Of a stretch of 64,000 nt of DNA, positions 52,123 to 59,360 are shown in pieces. Source of the DNA: Nocardiopsis kunsanensis DSM 44524 (lineage in GTDB: Bacteria; Actinomycetota; Actinomycetes; Streptosporangiales; Streptosporangiaceae). The position numbers and the translations under genes are program-made. Under the pieces are notes generated by a model that saw nothing but the letters and a program-made list of their open reading frames with translations, made no database searches and was not told the DNA's origin. Within the stretch, counting starts at the first letter, position 1. Each line of letters begins with the position of its first letter. The stretch spans positions 1 through 64,000 of the forward strand of contig NZ_ANAY01000010.1 of the NCBI RefSeq assembly GCF_000340965.1. The letters are read 5' to 3'.

Positions 52123-52974
52123 ATGCCCAGAAGAACCCCGCCCGTCCCCGTGCTCGAAGCCCTGGCCTGTCCCGTCTGCCACGAACGGCTCACCCTCGGC
52201 ACCCGGGGACTGGCCTGCGCTGCGGGTCACACCTTCGACCTCGCCCGCGAGGGCTACGCAAGCCTGCTCACCGGAGCCACACCGCCCGGCAGCGGCGACA
52301 CCAAGGAGATGGTCGCCGACCGCCTGCGGTTCCAACAGAGCGGCCACTACGACCCCATCGGCCACGCGCTGGCCCGGGCTCTGGACGGGCTGCACGCACC
52401 CCTGGTCGTCGACGTGGGCGGAGGTACCGGCCACTACCTCGCCCTGACGCTGGAGGCCCTCCCCGGCGCACACGGGCTCACCACCGACGTGTCCAAGTTC
52501 GCCGCCCGCAAGGCCGCCAAGGCCCACCCCCGGGCCGGCGCCGTCACCGCCGACACCTGGCGCGGGCTGCCCCTGGGCACCGGCACCGCCGACGCCCTGC
52601 TCAACGTTTTCGCACCCCGCGAGAGCGCCGAGTTCCACCGTGTCCTGCGCCCCGGAGGGCTGCTCGTCGTGGTCACCCCCGACACCGACCACCTGGCCCA
52701 GCTCCGCCGGCCCCTCGGCCTGCTGGAAGTCGACCCGCACAAGGACGAACGCCTCTCCCGCAGCCTGGAAGGCCACTTCGCCCCGCAACAGAGCACCCCG
52801 CTGCGGTTCACCGTGGAGCTCGACCACGCCGACGCGGCCACCGTCGTCGGTATGGGTCCCAGCGCCCACCACATCACCCACGGGCAGCTCGCCGACCGGG
52901 TCGCCGAACTGCCCGACCCCGTCACCGTCACCGCGTCGGTGCGGGTGAGCACTTACCGGCCCCGGACGCCCTGA
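52123..52974 (+). CDS. 23S rRNA (guanine-N1) methyltransferase, RlmA type
   Basis: 283 residues. The zinc finger LACPVCHERLTLGTRGLACAAGH near 13-36 is followed by FDLAREGYASLL and the conserved GDTKEMVADRLRFQQSGHYDPI. The SAM site is VVDVGGGTGHYL. This is the RlmA(I)/RlmA(II)/TlrB group, which methylates G745 or G748 of helix 35 in 23S rRNA; the latter gives tylosin resistance. Which position is modified cannot be told. It sits between treY and treZ on one transcript, with no obvious functional link. Confidence 0.9.
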   Translation: MPRRTPPVPVLEALACPVCHERLTLGTRGLACAAGHTFDLAREGYASLLTGATPPGSGDTKEMVADRLRFQQSGHYDPIGHALARALDGLHAPLVVDVGGGTGHYLALTLEALPGAHGLTTDVSKFAARKAAKAHPRAGAVTADTWRGLPLGTGTADALLNVFAPRESAEFHRVLRPGGLLVVVTPDTDHLAQLRRPLGLLEVDPHKDERLSRSLEGHFAPQQSTPLRFTVELDHADAATVVGMGPSAHHITHGQLADRVAELPDPVTVTASVRVSTYRPRTP

Positions 52975-53019
52975 CCCGGCCGGGGGTCGGAACCCGCGGT
53001 GCAGGGTAGGAGACCTCCC

Positions 53020-54801
53020 GTGACCGACCACACGGCGCCGTACGGCCCCCGATCCAGCGGCCTGGGCCTGCACGGTGACTTCTCCGTCTGGGCCCCCGAC
53101 GCACACAGCGTCCACGTCCGTGCCGACGGCCGCGACCACACCATGGCACCCGGCCCCCACGGCTGGTGGCACGCCCGAGTGCCCGGGGCCGGACCGGGCA
53201 GCGACTACGCCTACCTGCTCGACGACGACCCCGTCCCGCTGCCCGACCCGCGCTCACGCCACCAACCCCGGGGCGTGCACGGGCCCTCCCGGGTCCACGA
53301 CCACGGCCGGTACGAGTGGACCGACCGCACCTGGACCGGACGCCCCCTGCCCGGCGGCATCGTCTACGAACTCCACGTGGGCACCTTCACCGCCGAAGGC
53401 ACCCTGACCGCCGCGATCGAGCACCTGCCCGATCTGGCCGACCTCGGCATCACCCACATCCAACTCATGCCGCTCAACGCCTTCGACGGCACCCACGGAT
53501 GGGGCTACGACGGGGTCCTGTGGTCGGCGGTGCACCAGCCCTACGGCGGCCCCGACGCCCTCAAGGCCTTCGTCGACGCCGCCCACGCACAGGAACTGGC
53601 GGTCCTGCTCGACGTGGTCCTCAACCACCTGGGCCCCTCCGGCGCCTACATGCCCCGTTTCGGCCCCTACTTCCGCGGAGAGACCGACTGGGGCCCCTCG
53701 CTCAACCTCGACGGGCCCGGCTCCGACCACGTGCGGGGCCACGTCCTGGACTGCGCACTCGACTGGCTGGAGCACCACCACCTGGACGGGTTGCGCCTGG
53801 ATGCCGTGCACGCCCTGAGCGACACACGCGCGGTCCCGCTACTGCCTCGACTGTCCGCCGAGGTCGAGGCGTTGGCCACCCACCTGGGCCGGCCCCTGAG
53901 CCTGATCGCCGAGTCCGACCGCAACGACCCGGCCACCGTGCTGCCCCGCGAGGCCGGCGGGCTGGGCATGAACGCCCAGTGGTCCGACGACCTGCACCAC
54001 GCCCTGCACGTGGCACTGAGCGGGGAGAAACACGGGTACTACGCCGACTTCGCCGATCCCGAAGCGCTGCCCACCACCCTGACCCGGGTCTTCTGGCACG
54101 CCGGTACCCACTCCAGCTTCCGCGGCCGCACCCACGGCGCCCCCGTGGACACCACCTGCACCCCGGGCCACCGCTTCCTGGCCTACCTGAGCAGCCACGA
54201 CCAGATCGGCAACCGGGCCCGCGGCGACCGCATGGCCCGACACCTCCCGCCCGGCCTGCTGCTGTGCGGCGCCGCGCTCGTGCTGTGCTCGCCCTACACA
54301 CCGATGATCTTCATGGGGGAGGAGTGGGCCGCGCGCACCCCCTGGCCCTTCTTCGCCTCCTTCACCGACCCCGACCTGGCCGAAGGGGTACGCCGAGGGC
54401 GCCGCCACGAGTTCGCCGCCCTGGGATGGCGAGCCGAGGACGTGCCCGACCCCATGGACCCGGCCACCCGCGACAGCGCGATCCTGGACCGCGGCGAACG
54501 CGACAACGAGGACCACGCGTTGGTCCTGCGGACCTACCGCTCACTCATCGCCCTGCGCCGCCGCGAACCGGAACTGTCGGACCCGCGCCTGGACCGCTGC
54601 GGGGCCCTCACCGGCGACGACGGGCGCACGGTGGTGCTCCTGCGCGGCCGGCTGCGGGTGCTGTGCAACCTCGGCACCGAGAACGCCGGGATCGAGCTGG
54701 ACGCGGCCCCCACCGAGATCCTGGCCTCCCACGGCCGTGCCGGGATCTCCGGGAACACCGTCCGTGTGCCCGGACAGTCCTTCGCCGTGGTACGGCTCTG
54801 A
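53020..54801 (+). CDS. treZ: Malto-oligosyltrehalose trehalohydrolase
   Basis: 593 residues. An N-terminal carbohydrate-binding domain (FSVWAPDAHSVHVRADG) precedes the GH13_10 barrel: IVYELHVGTFTAEGTLTAAI, THIQLMPLNAFDGTHGWGYDG, VLLDVVLNHLGPSG. The nucleophile is in LDGLRLDAVHALSD, the acid in LSLIAESDRNDP, and the third acid in AYLSSHDQIGNRARGDR. It releases trehalose from the TreY product. GTG at 53020 has TAGGAG upstream. It is the last gene of the treY operon, 45 bases after the methyltransferase. Confidence 0.96.
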   Translation: MTDHTAPYGPRSSGLGLHGDFSVWAPDAHSVHVRADGRDHTMAPGPHGWWHARVPGAGPGSDYAYLLDDDPVPLPDPRSRHQPRGVHGPSRVHDHGRYEWTDRTWTGRPLPGGIVYELHVGTFTAEGTLTAAIEHLPDLADLGITHIQLMPLNAFDGTHGWGYDGVLWSAVHQPYGGPDALKAFVDAAHAQELAVLLDVVLNHLGPSGAYMPRFGPYFRGETDWGPSLNLDGPGSDHVRGHVLDCALDWLEHHHLDGLRLDAVHALSDTRAVPLLPRLSAEVEALATHLGRPLSLIAESDRNDPATVLPREAGGLGMNAQWSDDLHHALHVALSGEKHGYYADFADPEALPTTLTRVFWHAGTHSSFRGRTHGAPVDTTCTPGHRFLAYLSSHDQIGNRARGDRMARHLPPGLLLCGAALVLCSPYTPMIFMGEEWAARTPWPFFASFTDPDLAEGVRRGRRHEFAALGWRAEDVPDPMDPATRDSAILDRGERDNEDHALVLRTYRSLIALRRREPELSDPRLDRCGALTGDDGRTVVLLRGRLRVLCNLGTENAGIELDAAPTEILASHGRAGISGNTVRVPGQSFAVVRL

Positions 54802-54823
54802 ACACCGGGGGAACAGGGCAGGG

Positions 54824-55393
54824 TCAGACACTGCCGCCGAAGGACGCCTCGTCGTCGCCGTTCATCACCACGATGCGCACCTGGTCGGTGTCCTCGGGGA
54901 TCTCGCACCACATGCGGACCCGGTGTGTGCCCTGCTCCACCGCGGACAAGGGATCCTCGGTCCGTGCGACGGGGATCTCCGGCCCCGCCTCGCACACCAC
55001 CTCCATGTCCGCCAGGGGGAACGTGCGTTCCAGGTCGGGAACCTCGACGGTGACCGTGAAGTCGACCCGGCCCGCCCACGGGCGCTCCACACCGTCCACG
55101 GTGTAGACCACCTCGGCCTCCTCGTCGGCCTCCTCCGGCTCGCCCCCGGGCGGTCCCACCGCGTACGCGAAACCCAAGGCCTCACCGAAGTCGGCGGTGC
55201 TCTGCGGGGAGGGCTCCTCGTCCGGGGGATCCGGAGGCCCGGGCTCCGACAGGGTGGACCCGGGCGGGGAGGGCTCCTCGGGCGCCGCGGACGCGGTGGG
55301 CTCCTCCGCGAGCGGTGCCGACCCGTCGCCGCCACAGGCGTTGAGGCACAACACCGGGACGAGAACGGGAAGGAGCAGCAGGGGCTTGCGCAT
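54824..55393 (-). CDS. Hypothetical lipoprotein
   Basis: 189 residues. The signal peptide MRKPLLLLPVLVPVLCLNAC ends in a lipobox (LNAC). A Pro/Glu/Ser-rich linker (about 25-70) follows, then a compact domain rich in beta-type sequence: VYTVDGVERPWAGRVDFTVT, DMEVVCEAGPEIP, HRVRMWCEIPEDTDQVRIVV, with two Cys that could form a disulfide. I do not recognise a family. TAGCGT lies 6 bases before the ATG, so the mRNA may be leaderless. It is convergent with treZ. Confidence 0.75.
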   Translation of the reverse strand: MRKPLLLLPVLVPVLCLNACGGDGSAPLAEEPTASAAPEEPSPPGSTLSEPGPPDPPDEEPSPQSTADFGEALGFAYAVGPPGGEPEEADEEAEVVYTVDGVERPWAGRVDFTVTVEVPDLERTFPLADMEVVCEAGPEIPVARTEDPLSAVEQGTHRVRMWCEIPEDTDQVRIVVMNGDDEASFGGSV

Positions 55394-55512
55394 ACCCACA
55401 CGCTAAGGCGGCGGAGAAGCAGGTGTCCACGCTTTCCGCCCCGCAGGCGGACGGGGCCCTTCCCGGATCGGCCGGCCACCCCGGTGCGCACCCCGTCCGG
55501 GCCGGTGAGAGC

Positions 55513-56097
55513 ATGCAGATGATGCTCGCGAACCGACCGTGCCGATTGCTGCGCGCCGGGGCCTTCACCCTGGTGTGCACCAACCTGTCCGCGCACGGTC
55601 ACGCATGGTGCTCGGGGCACGGCGTCCCGCCCCTCGGGCTCGCCCTGGGCGTGCTCGTTGTCCTGGTCACCGCCTGGGCCGCTGCAGGCCAACGCCACGG
55701 CCTCGCCTCCCTGACCGCGTGGACGGCGTGGGGACAACTCGCCCTGCACGTGTCCTTCAGCTGGGCCCAGACCCTGGGCGGGGCCCACACCCACACCGCC
55801 GACGCACTCACCCACACCGACCTGCCCGCCGGGAGCATGCTCGCCCTGCACGGGGCGGCCGCGCTGGCCGGGGCCTGGTGGCTGCACCGCGGTGAACGCG
55901 CCCTCCTCGCGTTCCTGCGCTTCATGGCCCGACGGGTGCCCCCGCTGCTGCCGTGCCTGCTCGAGTCCACCGCAACACCCGTGCGCCCGCGCCAGGGCCG
56001 GTCCCGGACCGCCGCGCGGGCCGACCGTCCCCGCCGGCCCCACCTGGGCTGGTCCCGCCTCGTACGAGGCCCGCCGGCCGTGGCGCTCGCCGCCTGA
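55513..56097 (+). CDS. His-rich hypothetical membrane protein of the copper operon
   Basis: 194 residues with four or so membrane helices. Putative metal ligands cluster in NLSAHGHAWCSGHG and in AHTHTADALTHTD, both in loops between helices. The C-terminal 60 residues are basic and Pro/Arg-rich. I do not recognise a family. It lies 74 bases before sco and on the same strand as sco, the DyP gene and the PCu(A)C gene, so a role in copper uptake or transfer is a reasonable guess, no more. The ATG at 55513 or 55522 may be the start. Confidence 0.65.
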   Translation: MQMMLANRPCRLLRAGAFTLVCTNLSAHGHAWCSGHGVPPLGLALGVLVVLVTAWAAAGQRHGLASLTAWTAWGQLALHVSFSWAQTLGGAHTHTADALTHTDLPAGSMLALHGAAALAGAWWLHRGERALLAFLRFMARRVPPLLPCLLESTATPVRPRQGRSRTAARADRPRRPHLGWSRLVRGPPAVALAA

Positions 56098-56171
56098 CCG
56101 GGACGCCCGTTCAGCAGCCCCGGCCCGCCACGTCCACGGCCCGGCACACCCGGGCCCGTCCGAGGAGAACC

Positions 56172-56777
56172 ATGCCCACGCGCACCGCCGCGTCCCTGGC
56201 CGCACTCGCCCTGATCGGCCTGACCGCCTGCTCCGCCGACCCCGCCGACGCCGAGTACTACCTCGACCTGTCCGAGGACCCCATGCCCGCCTCCGACGTG
56301 GAACTGACCACCGTCGACGGGCAGGAATGGACCTTCACCGACGTCGCCGACGACCGCCTCACCCTGCTCTACTTCGGCTACACCAGCTGCCCCGACGTGT
56401 GCCCCATGACCATGGCCGAACTCGACCTCGCCCTGGAGGAGGCCGAGTCCGAGACCGGAGACCCCTTCGACGTGGTCATGGTCACCACCGACCCCGAACG
56501 CGACACCGGAGAACAACTCGGTACCTGGCTCGAACGCTTCGACCCAGGCTTCCAGGGACTGCGGGGCGACGACACCACCACCGTCGAGGCCGCCACCGAC
56601 TACGGCATCCCCGTCGAGATCCCCGAGGAGACCGAGGACGAGAACTACCACGCCACCCACGGCGAACGCGTCGCCGTGCTCACCCCCGGCGGCGAGGCCG
56701 CCGGGTTCATCGACGGCAGCACCGCGGCCGAGGACATCGCCGCACTGCTGCCCGACCTGGCCGAGGACCTGCTGTGA
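56172..56777 (+). CDS. sco: SCO1/SenC family copper chaperone
   Basis: 201 residues. The lipobox LIGLTACSAD anchors it outside the membrane. The thioredoxin-like fold has the copper site TSCPDVCPMT (CxxxC) and the third ligand His in NYHATHGERVAV. It delivers copper to cuproenzymes such as the CuA site of cytochrome oxidase or, in Streptomyces, GlxA. GAGGAG precedes the ATG. Its stop overlaps the start of the DyP gene by 4 bases (GTGA), so the two are coupled. Confidence 0.94.
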   Translation: MPTRTAASLAALALIGLTACSADPADAEYYLDLSEDPMPASDVELTTVDGQEWTFTDVADDRLTLLYFGYTSCPDVCPMTMAELDLALEEAESETGDPFDVVMVTTDPERDTGEQLGTWLERFDPGFQGLRGDDTTTVEAATDYGIPVEIPEETEDENYHATHGERVAVLTPGGEAAGFIDGSTAAEDIAALLPDLAEDLL

Positions 56778-58009
56778 GCCCCGGCCCCTCCAGGCGGGGC
56801 CTGTTCGCAGGCCTGGGCGCCACAGGGGTCGCCGGACTGGCCGCCGGGGGCCTGGCAGGACACGCCGTCACCGAAGGCACCCGGTCCGAGAACCCGGCCC
56901 TGGCGCCCGCACACGCACGCGTACGGACCACCGGAGGACCTCCACCGGCCCTGGCCCTGCCCACGCCCGCGCACGTCCACGTGCTCGCCCTCGACCTGAA
57001 CGGCGAGGAGGCCCCCGAAGTGCGCAGGGCCGCGCGCGAGGTCTTGCAGGCCTGGGACGACCACGTCCCTGCCCTGCACGAGGAGGGCCTTTCCGGGCTC
57101 GTCGAGGGCTCGCCCACCCAGGGCCTGCACCCCGCCTCCCTCGGGGTGACCACCGGGGTGGGCGCCTCCCTGCTGGAGCGGGCCGGACTCCCCGGACACC
57201 GCACCGAGGAGATGGCGGACCTGCCCTCCTTCGGGACCGACGAGCTGGAACCCGAGCACTGCGACGGCGACCTCATGCTGCACGTGGGCGCCGAGGACCC
57301 CGTCGTGGTCAGCTCGGCCGTGGACCACCTGGTCGGACTGGCGGGCGAGCACGCACGCGTGCGCTGGGCCCTGCCCGGTTTCCGGCGTTCCACCGCCACC
57401 GCCCACGACCCGTCCGCCACCCCCCGCAACCTCATGGGCCAGATCGACGGCACAGTCAACCCGGACCCGGCCGAGGCCCTGTTCGACACCCAGGTCCGGG
57501 CGGTCCACGGCCCACCGGACCTGGCCTGGATGGACGGCGGCACCTACGTCGTCGTGCGCCGTATCCGCATGCTGCTCGATGCCTGGTTCGCCCGCGGGGC
57601 GGACGAACGGGAAGCGGTCATCGGCCGCCGCCTCTCCGACGGGGCGCCCCTGGGCGGCGAGCACGAGGACGACCTGCCCGACCTGGCCGCACGCCACGAC
57701 GACGGCACACCGGTCGTACCCGAACACGCCCACATCCGGCTGGCCTCACCCGAGGCCACCCTGGGCGCACGCATGGCGCGCCGCAGCTTCTCCTACGACC
57801 TGGGCTGGCAGCCCGGGGGCCGGCGCCGGGCCGGGATGCTCTTCACCGCCTGGCAGGCCGACCCGCGCCGGGGCTTCACCGCCGTCCAGCGATCCCTCGA
57901 CGAGGGCGGCGACGCACTCAACGACTACGTGCGCCACGAGGGCAGCGCCCTGTTCGCCGTACCGGCCGCCGCCCCGGGACGGACCCACCCGCTCCTCGAC
58001 CACCTGTGA
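56774..58009 (+). CDS. Dyp-type haem peroxidase with Tat signal (DtpA-like)
   Basis: 411 residues. The Tat motif SRRGLFAGLGATGVAGLAAG is at residues 6-25. The DyP signature is NLMGQIDGTVNPDP (GxxDG with the distal Asp). The proximal haem His is probably in VPEHAHIRLASPE. In Streptomyces lividans a Tat-exported DyP (DtpA), with Sco and a PCu(A)C chaperone, is needed for copper-radical oxidase GlxA function; gene order is similar here. The GTG at 56774 overlaps the sco stop, so translation is coupled. Confidence 0.93.
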   Translation: MSPGPSRRGLFAGLGATGVAGLAAGGLAGHAVTEGTRSENPALAPAHARVRTTGGPPPALALPTPAHVHVLALDLNGEEAPEVRRAAREVLQAWDDHVPALHEEGLSGLVEGSPTQGLHPASLGVTTGVGASLLERAGLPGHRTEEMADLPSFGTDELEPEHCDGDLMLHVGAEDPVVVSSAVDHLVGLAGEHARVRWALPGFRRSTATAHDPSATPRNLMGQIDGTVNPDPAEALFDTQVRAVHGPPDLAWMDGGTYVVVRRIRMLLDAWFARGADEREAVIGRRLSDGAPLGGEHEDDLPDLAARHDDGTPVVPEHAHIRLASPEATLGARMARRSFSYDLGWQPGGRRRAGMLFTAWQADPRRGFTAVQRSLDEGGDALNDYVRHEGSALFAVPAAAPGRTHPLLDHL

Positions 58010-58025
58010 CCCGAGAGGGACCGGC

Positions 58026-58544
58026 ATGAGAGACCACACGGGTGCCCGCCGCACCCTGAGCGCCGTCGCGGTGCTCGCACTTGCCACCGCCTGCTCCACC
58101 ACCACACCGGAGGAAGAAGGCGGCACCGGCCACGCGCCCGAACGCGGCCACGCCCACAGCGGTGACCTGACCGTGTCCGGCGCCTGGATGCCCGAACCGG
58201 CCAACCCCGAGGTCGGTGCGCTCTACTTCGAGATCGCCAACGGGGCCGAGGCCGACCGCACCCTCACCGGTGTGGTCACCAGCCTCTCCGAGACCGCCGA
58301 GCTCCACACCACCGGAACCGGCGACAACGGTGCCTCACACATGGAGGAGGTCGAGGAGATCCCCGTACCTGCCGGGGAGACCGTCGAACTCACCTCCGGC
58401 GGACACCACGTCATGGTCCTGGACCTTCCCGAACCGCCCGCCGAGGGCGAGGAGTTCACCGCCGTCCTGACCTTCGCCGGCGGCACCGAACTCGACCTCA
58501 CCGTGCCCGTGGAGGCCATGGCCGGCAACAACGGCGACCACTGA
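58026..58544 (+). CDS. Copper chaperone PCu(A)C (ECuC-like) lipoprotein
   Basis: 172 residues. The signal peptide ends in LATACSTT. A His-rich stretch, GHAPERGHAHSGD, precedes the PCu(A)C domain: VSGAWMPEPANPEVGALYFEI, ELHTTGTGDNGASHMEEV and GGHHVMVLDLPEP. These give the H...M...HxM set of Cu(I) ligands. It would take copper outside the cell and pass it to Sco. It lies 16 bases after the DyP gene and ends the operon with a strong hairpin. Confidence 0.93.
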   Translation: MRDHTGARRTLSAVAVLALATACSTTTPEEEGGTGHAPERGHAHSGDLTVSGAWMPEPANPEVGALYFEIANGAEADRTLTGVVTSLSETAELHTTGTGDNGASHMEEVEEIPVPAGETVELTSGGHHVMVLDLPEPPAEGEEFTAVLTFAGGTELDLTVPVEAMAGNNGDH

Positions 58545-58550
58545 CCCGCC

Positions 58551-58577
58551 CCCGCCCCGGGATGTGCCCGGGGCGGG
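58551..58577 (+). terminator. Terminator of the copper operon
   Basis: A perfect 11-bp stem (58551-58561 with 58567-58577) and a 5-base loop, 7 bases after the stop. Confidence 0.8.
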
Positions 58578-58620
58578 AAAACGTTGGCTCCCGTCCACCT
58601 TGATCAGCCACCATCTCCCC

Positions 58621-59319
58621 ATGGCCGATTTCGCTGTTTTCGACACCCGCAACTACCGAACCGTCGACGTGGCCACCGGCTACGACGGCTGGTCCGCCAC
58701 CTACGACGGCACCGTCCTGGACGCCATGGACCTGGCCCTGCTGGAGCGACTGGACCCCGGCGACCTGAACGGGACCCGCGCCGCCGACCTGGGCTGCGGC
58801 ACCGGGCGCACCGGCGAGTGGCTGCGTTCACGCGGCACCGCCCGCATCGACGGTGTCGACCTCAGCACCGGCATGCTGGACCTGGCCCGCTCCCGCGGCG
58901 CCCACGACACCCTCGCCCGAGCCGACGTACGCGAGAGCGGCCTGGCGAGCAGCGCCTACGACACCGTCGCCGCCTCCCTCATCGACGAGCACCTGCCCGA
59001 CACCGCACCCCTGTACGCCGAGGCCGCACGGCTGGCCCGCCCCGGCGGCCGGTTCCTGCTGGCCGCCTATCACCCCCACTTCGCGATGGTCTCGGGCATG
59101 CCCACCCACTACACCGACGACTCGGGGCAGGACGTGGCCATCACCACCCACGTCCACCTCGTCAGCGACCACGTCCGCGCCGCCCTGGCCGCCGGCTGGC
59201 AGCTGTCCGGCATGGTCGAGGGCACCGTCGACGACACCTGGATCGCGGCCAAACCGAAGTGGGAACGCTTCCGCGGCCACCCCGTCTCCCTCGCCCTGGC
59301 CTGGTACCTGCCCGCCTGA
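58621..59319 (+). CDS. Class I SAM-dependent methyltransferase
   Basis: 232 residues. The SAM-binding motif AADLGCGTGRTGEWL is near 60-74, IDGVDLSTGMLDLARSRGA follows, and PGGRFLLAAYHPHFAMVSGM lies in the C-terminal half. This is a Methyltransf_11/25-type small-molecule enzyme; the substrate is unknown. The ATG at 58621 (MADFAVFDTRNYRTVDVATGYD) is kept because the family needs the GYDGWSATYD part. It follows the copper operon terminator, so it has its own promoter. Confidence 0.88.
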   Translation: MADFAVFDTRNYRTVDVATGYDGWSATYDGTVLDAMDLALLERLDPGDLNGTRAADLGCGTGRTGEWLRSRGTARIDGVDLSTGMLDLARSRGAHDTLARADVRESGLASSAYDTVAASLIDEHLPDTAPLYAEAARLARPGGRFLLAAYHPHFAMVSGMPTHYTDDSGQDVAITTHVHLVSDHVRAALAAGWQLSGMVEGTVDDTWIAAKPKWERFRGHPVSLALAWYLPA

Positions 59320-59360
59320 GGCCGGAGACGCGCCCGCCGCGGGCGCACCGCCGGCCTCAG
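59316..59360. terminator. Bidirectional hairpin containing both stop codons
   Basis: CTGAGGCCGG (59316-59325) pairs with CCGGCCTCAG (59351-59360). Each arm contains the stop codon of one of the two convergent genes. Inside, GCGCCCGC pairs with GCGGGCGC. Confidence 0.7.
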
